54,969 nt of DNA from Byssovorax sp. (GTDB taxonomy: Bacteria; Myxococcota_A; Polyangia; Polyangiales; Polyangiaceae). Location of the stretch: NCBI GenBank assembly GCA_025362495.1, contig JANYGI010000170.1, positions 1 through 54,969 on the forward strand, given 5' to 3'. The notes under the pieces are model-generated. The model did not search any database, was not told where the DNA came from, and worked only from the letters and a program-made list of their open reading frames with translations. The position numbers and the translations under genes are program-made. Shown here in pieces: positions 28,213 to 36,676 of this stretch (position 1 is its first letter; each line of letters opens with the position of its first letter).

Positions 28213-28617
28213 CTAGTTGGCGCAGGTCGGGACCGTGGCCTCGCGACGGGTGTCGGCGGCGCCCTCGTGGGCAGTCTCCTTCGTGTCCTCCTTGCCCTCC
28301 TTCCACTTCTCCTTGGCCTCCTGAGAGCCGCCCTCGACCCACCCGCCGACGGCGCGGCCCGCGGTCTTGACGCCCTCGACACCCGTCTTCGCGCCGGTCT
28401 CGACGGCCTCGCCGGTGGTGCGCGCCGCGAGGACGACATCGCCCTTGGCGCCCCGCCGGCACGGAGGAGTCGAGGCACAGCCGACGAGGATCCCGAGGCC
28501 GAGGACGACCATCGCGCCCTGCAGCGCGCGCGGGGTAACTCGCGTCCACGAGGTCGACAGAGGGCGGGAGGGCACGCGGAGGGTGCCGTTCATCGAGAAA
28601 AGGGTAGGCACGTTCAT
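28213..28617 (-). CDS. Small lipoprotein with a charged helical C-terminus
   Basis: Up to 134 residues. The hydrophobic stretch ALQGAMVVLGLGILVGC is a lipoprotein signal, but it lies about 45 residues into the ORF. The start is therefore uncertain: ATG at 28617 (weak GAG upstream), at 28593, or just before the hydrophobic core. After the lipid Cys come repeats of GxAVxTGAKTGVEGVK and a Lys/Glu-rich helix (SQEAKEKWKEGKEDTKE). It may pack as an amphipathic rod in the periplasm. No known family is recognised. Confidence 0.55.
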   Translation of the reverse strand: MNVPTLFSMNGTLRVPSRPLSTSWTRVTPRALQGAMVVLGLGILVGCASTPPCRRGAKGDVVLAARTTGEAVETGAKTGVEGVKTAGRAVGGWVEGGSQEAKEKWKEGKEDTKETAHEGAADTRREATVPTCAN

Positions 28618-28802
28618 GGGTCGTCTCGAATTGCACGGCACGTGCCAGTGAGTTGACTACCGTGATCCCTCGATTGACCCGCTGGTTTCGGCCTGCGCGG
28701 CGCGTTCGTCGGCCACCCTTGCCCGGCAACGACGCCCCACCCCGCAGCGGCGCCACGCGGGAGCGCTGGCGGAGGGCGCGGGTATCGTGCTCTCCTCTGC
28801 GG

Positions 28803-29573
28803 GTGACGACGACCTCTTCTTCGCCGGTACTGACGCTCGAGGAAGCCCGGCCGCGGCTGCGCGAAGCGTACCGCCAGCGTCAGCTCATTCCCTTCCTCGG
28901 AGCGGGCTTCTCGGCGCCGCTCGGCCTGCCGCAGTGGCGCGATCTGGTCGCCTGGATGGCCGAGCCGCTCGGCTTCGATCCCGAGCTGTTCGAGCTCAAC
29001 GGTACGCCGCTGCAGCTCGCCGCGTACTATGCGCTGGAGAGCGAAGGTGGGCTGTCTCCGCTGCTCGCCCAGATGCGCCGCCACTTCCACGCGCCCGAGG
29101 CCGAGGCGCGACGAGGCCTGTCGCCCCAGCACCAGGCGCTGGCGCGGCTCGGCCTGCTACGCCGCATTTACACCACCAACTTCGAGCACCACATCGAGGA
29201 GGCGCTGCGCGAAGGGGGCAGGGAGGTCAAGACGCTGATCCGCGTCGAGGACTTCATGCGGCCCACGCCGAGCCACGCGTGCGAGGTGGTGAAGTTCCGC
29301 CTGCCGCTGCTCATCCCCGACGGCGCGCCGCGGACGGCGCACGTGATCCAGATGGTCTGTTACTGCGACGAGAAGCGGCTGCACGTCTATCCGGGCCGCA
29401 TCGACGGGTCCATCGCGCCGACGCGCCGGGGCGGCGGCGGGATCCACTGGGACTCGATGTTCATCCCCGAAGGCCACACGAAGACGCTCGGGGAGATGGG
29501 CGCGGACGAGCGGATCGCCGCGCACGCCTTCTTCAAGGCCTACGCGGCGCTGCGCGTGGATCAGGGCATCTGA
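28803..29573 (+). CDS. SIR2-like domain fused to a HAM1/ITPase-like C-terminal half
   Basis: 256 residues from a GTG at 28803; the ORF is open to 28653, but that extension is Arg/Pro-rich and probably non-coding. Residues 1-165 match SIR2-like domains of defence NADases: RQRQLIPFLGAGFSAPLGLP (NAD loop GAGFS, 33-37), QWRDLVAWM, QLAAYYA and RRIYTTNFEHHIEEAL (TTN, 124-126). The usual K-x-HG is replaced by VVKFRLP, so the catalytic His is not visible. Residues 180-250 match the C-terminal half of HAM1/ITPA: VCYCDEKRLHVYPGRIDGSI, GGGIHWDSMFIPEGHTKTLGEM, and ERIAAHAFFKAYAAL in place of EKNAVSHR. The N-terminal half of HAM1 with its catalytic acids is absent. It may be a natural sensor-effector or a deletion-made chimaera. 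Confidence 0.72.
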   Translation: MTTTSSSPVLTLEEARPRLREAYRQRQLIPFLGAGFSAPLGLPQWRDLVAWMAEPLGFDPELFELNGTPLQLAAYYALESEGGLSPLLAQMRRHFHAPEAEARRGLSPQHQALARLGLLRRIYTTNFEHHIEEALREGGREVKTLIRVEDFMRPTPSHACEVVKFRLPLLIPDGAPRTAHVIQMVCYCDEKRLHVYPGRIDGSIAPTRRGGGGIHWDSMFIPEGHTKTLGEMGADERIAAHAFFKAYAALRVDQGI

Positions 29574-29589
29574 ACCGCGGGGCGGCCGG

Positions 29590-31431
29590 CTACTGGATCA
29601 GGCGCTTGATCTCGCCGGCGGCGGCGTACTGGCCGCCTCCCGAGACCACGTTGACCTGATCGACGACGTAGAGCACGCCGAGCTCACGAATGCTCCGCGG
29701 AAAGCGGATGTTCCAGCTCGGATCGTAGCCGTCCGACACCACGCGAGCGCGGAGCTTGCTGCCCTCGGCGACACACTGGATGATGACGCCCGTGCCGACG
29801 TCGGCCGTGGTGGGGAGGCCCGCGGCCGTCGCGGGGACCTTGAAGGGTTTCGGCGCCGCGGGCGACGAGGACGAGCCGCCCGGAGCGCGCCTCGGCGTCA
29901 CCGTCTCTCCCGGGCGGAGCAGGCGGCGGATCGTGCCTTCGACGCGGTAAAACCCGCCGTCGGCAGAGGGCGTTATCCGGTCGACGAGGTACGTCACGCC
30001 CTCTTCGCGCGAGGCGCGGGGGAATTGCACGTTCTTCGTGGCATCGTATCCATCGCTCACCACGTGGACGCGGAGCTTGCCGCCGTGGCGCTCGCAGCGG
30101 AGCACCACGCCGCCGCCCTCTTCGCTGGTGACGGTGGGGAGATCGGCCGACGATCCGCCGGTCGTCCCGCGCTGAGCGAGATCGCCGCGGAGGCGGGTGC
30201 CGCCCTGGTACGACTGGTCGCGCAGCTCTTTGCGCACGTTGCCATCGTAGGATCGCTGCTCCAGGCGCGCGGCGAAGTGCTCGAGCTGATCGACCTCTTC
30301 GGCGAACTCGAACTGGTTGGCGAGCGGGCTCTTGCGGAGCTCGTCGGCCATGGCGCGGAGGCGCGTCGCGGCGGTCTTGAGATCGCCCTTGTCGGCGAGA
30401 TCCACCGCTTCGTCCTTGGTCCGCGCCGTCTGGAGGCGGCTCGCGTCGCCGACGACGACGAGATCGGGTATCGCCGCGCCCGCGCGCTCGGCGCCGGCCA
30501 CCTCGACCTGGATGTCGAGCACGCCGGTGATGTCCTTGATCACCCCGTCGACGACCGCCTGATAGGTATAGGAGATCGCCGCGAGCGAGATGGTCCCCTC
30601 GGCCGTGGGCTTCACCTGGAGATCCATGGCGAGGACCCTGTCTTCCACCGCGTAGACGTCGCCGACGGTGATCTCGAGATCCTTCTCGCGCTCCTCGATC
30701 CGGTACTTGTTGAGCACCCACCCATGCTCGGTGAGCTCCGACGGACGCACGTTGACGACGAGGTTCTGGCCGACGACGGACGAGAGGCCCTCGAGCTCGA
30801 TCTTGAAGACCTGCGCCACGTCTTGCGGCGACTCGATGAAGTAAAAATTGCCCTCGGACGCGCGGGCCATGCCGATGAGCAGATCCTCGTTGAAGCCCGA
30901 TCCGAAGCCGAGCGTGGTGGTGATCACGCCCTCGTCGGCCTTCTGGCGCGCGGTCTTGATCAGCACGTCGGCGCTGGTGGTGCCGACGTTGGCCTGACCG
31001 TCGGTGAGCAGGAGGACGCGATTGACCTGCTCGCTCGACGCGTGCTTCTTGACGTGCTTGCAGCCCTCCAGCCAGCCGCCGCTGAGGTTGGTGCAGCCGC
31101 CGGCGCCGACGCGCCCGAGCAAGGCCTGGATCGTGGCCTTCTCCTTGGTGAAATCGGGGGCGAGGAGCGTCTCGACGTTGTCGTCGTAGATGACGACCGA
31201 GAGGCGATCCTCGTCGGCGAGCTGCCCGACGAGGGCCTGCGCCGCGAGGATGGCCTGCTTGAGCGGGGCGCCCGCCATCGAGCCGGATCGATCGAGCACG
31301 AGGCTGAGGTTGAGGCGGCGGCGGGCCGCGGTGCCGGGCTCGCCGTCGGCCCCGAAGCGGATGACGAAGGAGAGCCGGGTGGACTCTCCGACGGGGATGA
31401 CGGGTGTGCTGAGGGCGTAGGTTGCTTTCAC
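29590..31431 (-). CDS. VWA-domain protein with two copies of an unnamed C-terminal domain
   Basis: 613 residues without a signal peptide, so probably cytoplasmic. The von Willebrand A domain has a complete MIDAS: DRSGSM (47-52), a Thr in GGCTNLSGG, and LLLTDGQAN. An alpha-helical linker (about 340-400) follows. Then come two copies of a domain of about 65 residues (about 440-505 and 548-613). Both carry GV-[VI]-[LI]-x-C, KLR-x-[RH]-VVSDGYD, N-[VI]-x-FPR-x-x-RE-x-GV, a Y-[LV]-VD turn and an EG/AGEIKRL ending. GTG at 31431 is chosen because GGAGGA lies nine bases upstream; a GTG three codons earlier would sit on it. Confidence 0.88.
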   Translation of the reverse strand: MKATYALSTPVIPVGESTRLSFVIRFGADGEPGTAARRRLNLSLVLDRSGSMAGAPLKQAILAAQALVGQLADEDRLSVVIYDDNVETLLAPDFTKEKATIQALLGRVGAGGCTNLSGGWLEGCKHVKKHASSEQVNRVLLLTDGQANVGTTSADVLIKTARQKADEGVITTTLGFGSGFNEDLLIGMARASEGNFYFIESPQDVAQVFKIELEGLSSVVGQNLVVNVRPSELTEHGWVLNKYRIEEREKDLEITVGDVYAVEDRVLAMDLQVKPTAEGTISLAAISYTYQAVVDGVIKDITGVLDIQVEVAGAERAGAAIPDLVVVGDASRLQTARTKDEAVDLADKGDLKTAATRLRAMADELRKSPLANQFEFAEEVDQLEHFAARLEQRSYDGNVRKELRDQSYQGGTRLRGDLAQRGTTGGSSADLPTVTSEEGGGVVLRCERHGGKLRVHVVSDGYDATKNVQFPRASREEGVTYLVDRITPSADGGFYRVEGTIRRLLRPGETVTPRRAPGGSSSSPAAPKPFKVPATAAGLPTTADVGTGVIIQCVAEGSKLRARVVSDGYDPSWNIRFPRSIRELGVLYVVDQVNVVSGGGQYAAAGEIKRLIQ

Positions 31432-31744
31432 TGAGATCACTCCTCCGGCGCTGGTTGGTCGCGAGGATATACGGAGCGCTCGCTCTTACAATCGCAACCG
31501 CAGGAGGATGAGTTGAAAAGCGTCCTACCGCGCCCACCGTGGCCCCGCCGGGGCCGATCGAGAGCACGTCCGCTGCTATCCAGGGCCCGGCGCCGCTTGC
31601 GGCGGCCATGTTTCGATCCGGCGTTTGCCTCGGCGCGTGAATCCTGGACGTGGCAGGGAATCTTCCCGCGGGTTCCAGAGCAGCAATGGACCGCGAACAG
31701 CCATGTCAGGGGGGCGACGGGGGCGCGCGCCCCGGCCGTGGGAC
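31432..31744. other. 313-base gap between the VWA gene and the FG-GAP gene
   Basis: No gene is seen. It holds the VWA Shine-Dalgarno, a hairpin ggcccc-gcc-ggggcc (31541-31555) and, 12 bases beyond the FG-GAP stop, a perfect 14-base palindrome ggggcgcgcgcccc. It must also contain the promoter of the VWA gene, which I could not place. Confidence 0.45.
31720..31733 (-). terminator. Perfect 14-base palindrome 12 bases after an FG-GAP gene
   Basis: The sequence ggggcgcgcgcccc is self-complementary and sits 12 bases past the stop of the FG-GAP lipoprotein at 31745 on the minus strand. Position and strength suit a factor-assisted terminator; there is no T-tract. Confidence 0.4.
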
Positions 31745-33133
31745 TCAGGGGATCGGCAAGCAAGTGTCGAGGAGCACGCTCACATCGTTGCTGGTGAAAT
31801 TCGCGGTGGCGACGTCCGGGGTGCCGTCGCCGTCGAGATCCACCGCCACGAGCGAGAACGGGTTCATGCCGGTGGCCGAGAGCACGGGCACGTCGAAGGT
31901 GCCCTTGCCCAGGTTGAGCAGCGCGCTCACGCCGTCGTCGCCGTAGCTCGCCGTGACGAGATCGAGCCGGCCGTCGCCGTCGAGATCGGCTATCGCGATC
32001 GAGAAAGGGTACGTGCCGGCCGCGTAGCTGGTCGCCGCCGCAAAGGTGCCATCGCCCTTGCCGAGCAGCACGCTGACGTTGTTGCTGCCCGAGTTGGCGA
32101 CCGCGAGATCGACCTTGCCGTCATCGTCGAGATCCGCGACGCCGACGGCGTACGGGGTCGTCCCGACGCTGAAGCCCGTCGCCGCCCCGAAGGTGCCATC
32201 GCCGTTGTTGAGGAAGACGTCCACCGCGCCGGTGGCGTAGCTGGCCACGATGAGATCAGCCTTGCCGTCGGCGTTCAGATCCGCGGTCGTGATCGAGAAC
32301 GGGAGGGCGCCGGCAGGGTAGGTGACGGCCGGCGCGAAGGTGCCGTCACCCTGGTTGAGCAGCACGTTGACGGTGCTGTTGAAGTTGGCGACCGCGAGAT
32401 CGGCCTTGCCGTCGCCGTTGAAGTCCGCGGTCGCCACCGAGTACGGGCTCGTCCCCGCGGCGTAGGTCGCCGCCGGGCCGAAGGTGCCTTTGCCGAGGTT
32501 GAAGAGCACGCTCACCGTCCCGTCGTCGGCGTTGGCGAGGGCGAGATCCGGGTGACCATCGGCGTTGAAATCGGCCACGGTGACCGAGCGCGGCTTGGTC
32601 CCTGAAGGGTAGTCGACCGCGGCCGTGAAGGTGGCGTCGCCGAGGTTGAAGAGCACGCTCACGTTGCCGCTCTGGTTGCTGGCGACCGCGAGATCGGGCT
32701 TCCCGTCACCGTCGAAGTCCGCCGCGGCGATCGATATCGGCGCTTGCCCGGCGGCCGGCCAGGGCAGCATGGGATTCCCGAGCTGGCCTGCGCAGAACGG
32801 CGTGACGCAGTTGCCGGCGCCGTCGCACTGCGTGCCTCCGGCGGAGCAGGGGCTGCCCGCGTCCGTCGGCTTGTTCACCGGGGCGCCGCTCTCGCAGGTG
32901 TCGGTGGTGCATGCGTTCTTGTCATCGATCGGGCACGCGGCGGCGCCCGTGCTCGCAGAGCTGCTCGTCGAGGTGACGCCGTCGCCGCCCGCGCCGCTGC
33001 TGGAGCTCGTCGAGGCGGCCGCGCCGCCGCTGCCGCTCGCCGACGTGACGCCGGGATCGCTGCTGCAGCCGACCGCCGCGGCGACGCCGGCCACCATCCA
33101 CGCGCACCAGCGGCCGCCAAGAGGCTTTCCCAT
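31745..33133 (-). CDS. FG-GAP seven-repeat propeller lipoprotein
   Basis: 462 residues. A lipoprotein signal (WMVAGVAAAVGC) leads to a Ser/Gly/Thr linker, then a Cys-rich module (CPIDDKNACTTDTC ... GTQCDGAGNC). After this come seven FG-GAP/VCBS repeats of about 48 residues. Each has a calcium-type ADxDGDGKPDLAVAN loop and an xVSVLFNxGxGTF strand. Seven units would close a beta-propeller. Such proteins are surface-displayed in myxobacteria; a role in adhesion or ligand binding is inference. A near-identical design lies at 33873-35252, with a broken copy between. Confidence 0.9.
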   Translation of the reverse strand: MGKPLGGRWCAWMVAGVAAAVGCSSDPGVTSASGSGGAAASTSSSSGAGGDGVTSTSSSASTGAAACPIDDKNACTTDTCESGAPVNKPTDAGSPCSAGGTQCDGAGNCVTPFCAGQLGNPMLPWPAAGQAPISIAAADFDGDGKPDLAVASNQSGNVSVLFNLGDATFTAAVDYPSGTKPRSVTVADFNADGHPDLALANADDGTVSVLFNLGKGTFGPAATYAAGTSPYSVATADFNGDGKADLAVANFNSTVNVLLNQGDGTFAPAVTYPAGALPFSITTADLNADGKADLIVASYATGAVDVFLNNGDGTFGAATGFSVGTTPYAVGVADLDDDGKVDLAVANSGSNNVSVLLGKGDGTFAAATSYAAGTYPFSIAIADLDGDGRLDLVTASYGDDGVSALLNLGKGTFDVPVLSATGMNPFSLVAVDLDGDGTPDVATANFTSNDVSVLLDTCLPIP

Positions 33134-33235
33134 GGGCCCACGATCCCCCGCCGCTCGCGCAGCGTCAACCCGGTGGGTCAGCCCGTCAGCGAGAGCGCGG
33201 TGGGAAAGGTGCCTTTGCGCCGAGGCTCGGTGGTT

Positions 33236-33717
33236 TCAGGGAGAGCAGATGTTCAAGAGCACGCCGACGGCGCTCTCGTCGGTGTTGGCGCTGACGACGT
33301 CGGGCCGGCCGTCGCCGTTGAGGTCCGTCACCGCGATGGACCGCGTATTCCCGGCTGAATCGTGGCGAGTCGGCAGGCCGAAGGCGCCATTGCCCACGTT
33401 GAGCATCACGGTCACGCTGGATTTAGCCTCCTTGTTGGCCACGAGATCCGGCAGGCCGTCGCCGTTCATGTCCGCGGCGACGATGACGTTGGTGAACGAC
33501 GGTCCGGGGTAGTCGATCGCGCCGGTGAAGGCGCCATTGCCCGGGTTGAGCAGCACGCGGACCATGTCGCCCATGTAGCTCGAGCGGGGCAGTCTGCGGG
33601 CGTCTCGTACGCGAGGTGGACCGGCGGCGCCTCCGCGCGCGCCCGGGCGCCGAGGAGCATCGCGGTCGCGGCGACCCCCGCGGTGATCCCCCGGCGACCT
33701 GACGGCGAGCACCGCAT
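33236..33717 (-). pseudogene. Chimaeric remnant: signal peptide of one gene joined to an FG-GAP fragment
   Basis: From 33717 one frame encodes a normal export leader, MRCSPSGRRGITAGVAATAM then LLGARARAEAPPVHLAYETPADCPA. That start resembles unrelated periplasmic proteins of this group. It loses sense near 33590. From there a different frame reads GDMVRVLLNPGNGAFTGAIDYPG and about two and a half FG-GAP repeats (AADMNGDGLPDLVANKE, VTDLNGDGRPDVVSANTD) to a normal stop at 33236. So the 5' end of one gene has been joined out of frame to the 3' end of an FG-GAP gene. The fragment lies between two intact FG-GAP genes, which suggests deletion or recombination within the array. Confidence 0.72.
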
Positions 33718-33872
33718 CGTGGCGCGGACCGTACTCGATCGCTGTCGGGCCAACCTACGACTTTGACCGCGCGCCTCGCCGACGCGCTCCAGCGTCCGCC
33801 GCCGGCCCCGCGGCGAGCCCGCGCGCCTCGCCGATCATGGGGCGCGCAGGTCGCGCCGCGCGGGGCAGGCAA

Positions 33873-35252
33873 CTACGGCACGCAGGTCGTCAGGAGCACG
33901 CTCAGGGTGCTGCTGCTGGCGTTGGCGACGATCAGATCGGGCCGCCCATCGGCGTCGAGATCCGCGCTGGCGGCCGCGGAAGGGCTCATCCCCGCGGCGT
34001 GGATCGTCCCGGGGCCGAAGGTGCCATTGCCCTTGTTGAGCAGCACGCTGACGTTGTTGTCGCCGGAGTTGACCACGGCGAGATCCGGCGCGAGATCGCC
34101 GTTGACGTCCAGCGCGACGACCGAGCTCGGGAGCGAGCCGGTAGCGTAGCTGGCCGCCGCGGTGAACGTGCCATTGCCCTGGTTGAGCAGCACGCTCACG
34201 TTGCTGCCGAACGAGTTGGTGACGGCGAGATCCGGCTTGCCGTCGCCGTTCAGATCGGCGGCAGCGACGGTGTTGGCGAGCTGGCCGGTGGGGTAATCGA
34301 CAGCAGGCGCGAAGGTGCCATTGCCCTGGTTCATCAGCACGCTCACGTTGCCACCCATGGTGTTAGCGACGGCGAGATCGGGCTTTCCATCGCCGTCGAG
34401 ATCCCGGGCGATCACCGAGCGCGAGCCCGAGCCTGCCGGGTAATCGACGGCGGCTCCGAAGGTGCCATCTCCCTTGTTGAGCAGCACGCTCACGCTGGCG
34501 CCGTTGTAGTTCGCGACGGCGAGATCGGGCTTGCCGTCGCCGTCGAGATCCAGCGCCGCAACGGAGTAGGGGCTCTTGCCCGTGGGATAGTCGACGGCGG
34601 CGGCGAAGGTGCCTTTGCCGTCGTTGACGAGCACGCTCACCGTGTTGCTGGTGGCTCCGGCGATGGCGAGATCGGGCTTGCCGTCGCCGTTGACGTCCAC
34701 CGCGGCGACCGACACCGGCGTCGTGCCCGCGGCGTAGTGGACCTCGGGCGCGAAGGTGCCATCGCCGAGGCCGAGCAGCACCCCCACGTTGTTGCCGGCG
34801 GAGTTGGCCACGGCGACGTCGGGCCGCCCGTCGCCGTCGAAGTCTGCGGTGGTCACCGAGATCGGACCGGCGCTCACGGTCTCTGCCACGGCGACCGTGA
34901 ATCCCGACGTCCCGGCGCACGCCGCCGCGACACAGGCACCCAGCCCGTCGCACCGGGTGCCTTTCGTCGAGCACGGGCTGCCCGCCGCCGAAGGCTTGCT
35001 CAGCGCGACTCCGCCGACACAGACATCGTTCGTGCAGGCGTTCTGATCATCGACGGGGACACAGGGCGCACCGCCCGTTCCGCCGCCGGTCGTCGCGGCG
35101 TCGCCGCCCCCACCGCTGCTCGTCGTCCCGCTGCTGCTGCCGTGGCCGGCGACGTCACCCCCCTTGTCGGCGGGGGACGTACAGCCGCTCATGGCGACCA
35201 GGGCGATTGCCATCGTCCGTATTCTCCAGGCGCTGATGGGAAGCTTTCTCAT
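33873..35252 (-). CDS. FG-GAP seven-repeat propeller lipoprotein (paralogue)
   Basis: 459 residues with lipobox VAMSGC, a Ser/Gly linker, and a Cys-rich module (CVPVDDQNACTNDVCVGG ... GTRCDGLGAC) matching the gene downstream. Seven FG-GAP units follow, for example TTADFDGDGRPDVAVANS, AALDLDGDGKPDLAVANY and AADLNGDGKPDLAVTNS. Each is separated by VSVLLNKGDGTF-like strands. The DxDGDG and DxNGDG loops are typical calcium sites. It ends in LSVLLTTCVP, like its paralogue (VSVLLDTCLPIP), so the final Cys is conserved. Confidence 0.9.
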   Translation of the reverse strand: MRKLPISAWRIRTMAIALVAMSGCTSPADKGGDVAGHGSSSGTTSSGGGGDAATTGGGTGGAPCVPVDDQNACTNDVCVGGVALSKPSAAGSPCSTKGTRCDGLGACVAAACAGTSGFTVAVAETVSAGPISVTTADFDGDGRPDVAVANSAGNNVGVLLGLGDGTFAPEVHYAAGTTPVSVAAVDVNGDGKPDLAIAGATSNTVSVLVNDGKGTFAAAVDYPTGKSPYSVAALDLDGDGKPDLAVANYNGASVSVLLNKGDGTFGAAVDYPAGSGSRSVIARDLDGDGKPDLAVANTMGGNVSVLMNQGNGTFAPAVDYPTGQLANTVAAADLNGDGKPDLAVTNSFGSNVSVLLNQGNGTFTAAASYATGSLPSSVVALDVNGDLAPDLAVVNSGDNNVSVLLNKGNGTFGPGTIHAAGMSPSAAASADLDADGRPDLIVANASSSTLSVLLTTCVP

Positions 35253-35352
35253 GGCCCCACGATGGCGTGCCGACCGGTCATGGTCAACGACGCTGCCCGC
35301 GTTCGGGAGAGAGCCTGTTCAGTCTGGATTTGCCTGAATTTCCAGGCGCTGC

Positions 35353-35988
35353 TCATCCTTCGAGGAACGCCCGCATGAACCGGAGCCCGACGCCCTGGCT
35401 CTTCTCCGGGTGAAACTGCGTCGCCACCACGTGGCCCCGCTGCACCGCCGCGGTGATGCGATGAGGCCCGTGCTCCGTCACCGCCGCGACGATCGATTCA
35501 TCCGCCGGGACGGCATGATAGCTGTGGACGAAGTACACGTACGGTGGCTCGGCGTCGAAGGTCGCGAGCGCGCCCGCGCCGGGGCGAACGATGGATAAGC
35601 GATTCCACCCCATGTGCGGGATCTTGATGCCTTCGGCCGGCCCGAGGAGCTTCACCGCGCCTGCGAACACTCCGAGCCCCGCGGCGCCGGGCGCTTCTTC
35701 GCTGCTCTGAAACAAGGCCTGGAGCCCGAGGCAGATCCCGAGATAGGAAGTCCCGGCGTCGATCCGCTCCCGGATGGCCTCGCCCAGGCCTCCTTGCAAG
35801 GCAGCCGCGCAGTCGCGAAAGGCGCCCTGTCCGGGGAACACGATCTTGTCCGTGGCGCTCACCACCGCGGGATCGGCGCTGATCGTCACGTCGATCGCCA
35901 CGCCGCCGTCCGTCGCCGCGCGCTCCAGCGCCCGCTGCACCGACCTCAGGTTCCCCATGCCCAGATCGACGATCGCCACCCGGAGCAT
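35353..35988 (-). CDS. hisH: Imidazole glycerol phosphate synthase, glutaminase subunit
   Basis: 211 residues. HisH hydrolyses glutamine and feeds ammonia to HisF for histidine synthesis. The class I amidotransferase triad is present: Cys86 in YLGICLGLQ, and His193 and Glu195 in ATQFHPEKSQ. The conserved VDLGMGNLRSVQRALE start and IKIPHMGWNRL are clear. It begins three bases after the hisB stop, so the two are an operon. Its partner hisF is not in this window. Confidence 0.96.
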   Translation of the reverse strand: MLRVAIVDLGMGNLRSVQRALERAATDGGVAIDVTISADPAVVSATDKIVFPGQGAFRDCAAALQGGLGEAIRERIDAGTSYLGICLGLQALFQSSEEAPGAAGLGVFAGAVKLLGPAEGIKIPHMGWNRLSIVRPGAGALATFDAEPPYVYFVHSYHAVPADESIVAAVTEHGPHRITAAVQRGHVVATQFHPEKSQGVGLRFMRAFLEG

Positions 35989-35991
35989 CGG

Positions 35992-36588
35992 TTACAGCGC
36001 TCCCTTGGTCGAAGGCAGCACCGAGGCCACCCGCGGATCGATCCGCGTCGCCCGCATCAGCGCCTTGGCAAAGGCCTTGAAGCTTATCTCCACGATGTGA
36101 TGGAGATTGTCCCCCTCCAGCAGCCGCAGGTGCAGGTTGCAGAGCGCCCCGCGGGCGAACCCCTCGAAGAACACCGGCGCGAGCTCGACATCCCACGTCC
36201 CGAGCTTGGCCTTCGGCAGCGGGATCCGGTTCACGAAGTACGTGCGCCCCGAGAGATCGAGGGCACAGAGCGCCAGCGCCTCGTCCATCGGCAACGTGGC
36301 CTCGCCGTACCGCGCGATACCCTTCTTGTCGCCGAGCGCCTGGAGCACGGCTGTCCCGAGGGTGATCCCGACGTCCTCGGTGGTGTGGTGTCCGTCGATC
36401 TCCACGTCGCCCTCGGCCTGCACGGTCAGATCGAAGAGCCCGTGGCGGGCGATCTGATCGAGCATGTGCGAGAGGAAGGGCAGGGGAGTCGCGATCTGCG
36501 AGCGGCCCGTGCCGTCGAGATCGATCTCCACGCGGATCCTGGTCTCGCTGGTGTTTCGCTCCACGCGCGCAAATCGCCGGTCGGTCAT
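35992..36588 (-). CDS. hisB: Imidazoleglycerol-phosphate dehydratase
   Basis: 198 residues, the monofunctional bacterial form. The enzyme removes water from imidazole glycerol phosphate using two manganese ions. Signature motifs are RNTSETRIRVEIDLDG, PFLSHMLDQIARHGLFDL, the metal ligands in GDVEIDGHHTTEDVGI and EGDNLHHIVEISFKAFAKAL. It starts at ATG 36588 and is the first gene of the hisBH pair. It diverges from a lipoprotein gene 88 bases away. Confidence 0.97.
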   Translation of the reverse strand: MTDRRFARVERNTSETRIRVEIDLDGTGRSQIATPLPFLSHMLDQIARHGLFDLTVQAEGDVEIDGHHTTEDVGITLGTAVLQALGDKKGIARYGEATLPMDEALALCALDLSGRTYFVNRIPLPKAKLGTWDVELAPVFFEGFARGALCNLHLRLLEGDNLHHIVEISFKAFAKALMRATRIDPRVASVLPSTKGAL

Positions 36589-36676
36589 GGCGGGCGCGAG
36601 CCTACCCCGGAGGCCGCGCGCGGGCTCGTTTCTGGCGAGGGTCCATCACGTGAACGAGTGTGCTACCCCTTGGCCC

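Noticed and set aside
28653-28802. Fifty extra residues at the front of the SIR2-like protein
   Set aside because: The start would be TTG, the residues are Arg/Pro-rich, and SIR2 homology begins only after the GTG at 28803.
30025-31434. 469-residue plus-strand ORF opposite the VWA gene
   Set aside because: Translation is a mirror of the VWA codons (many Asp/Glu/Arg/Leu runs) and has no start signal.
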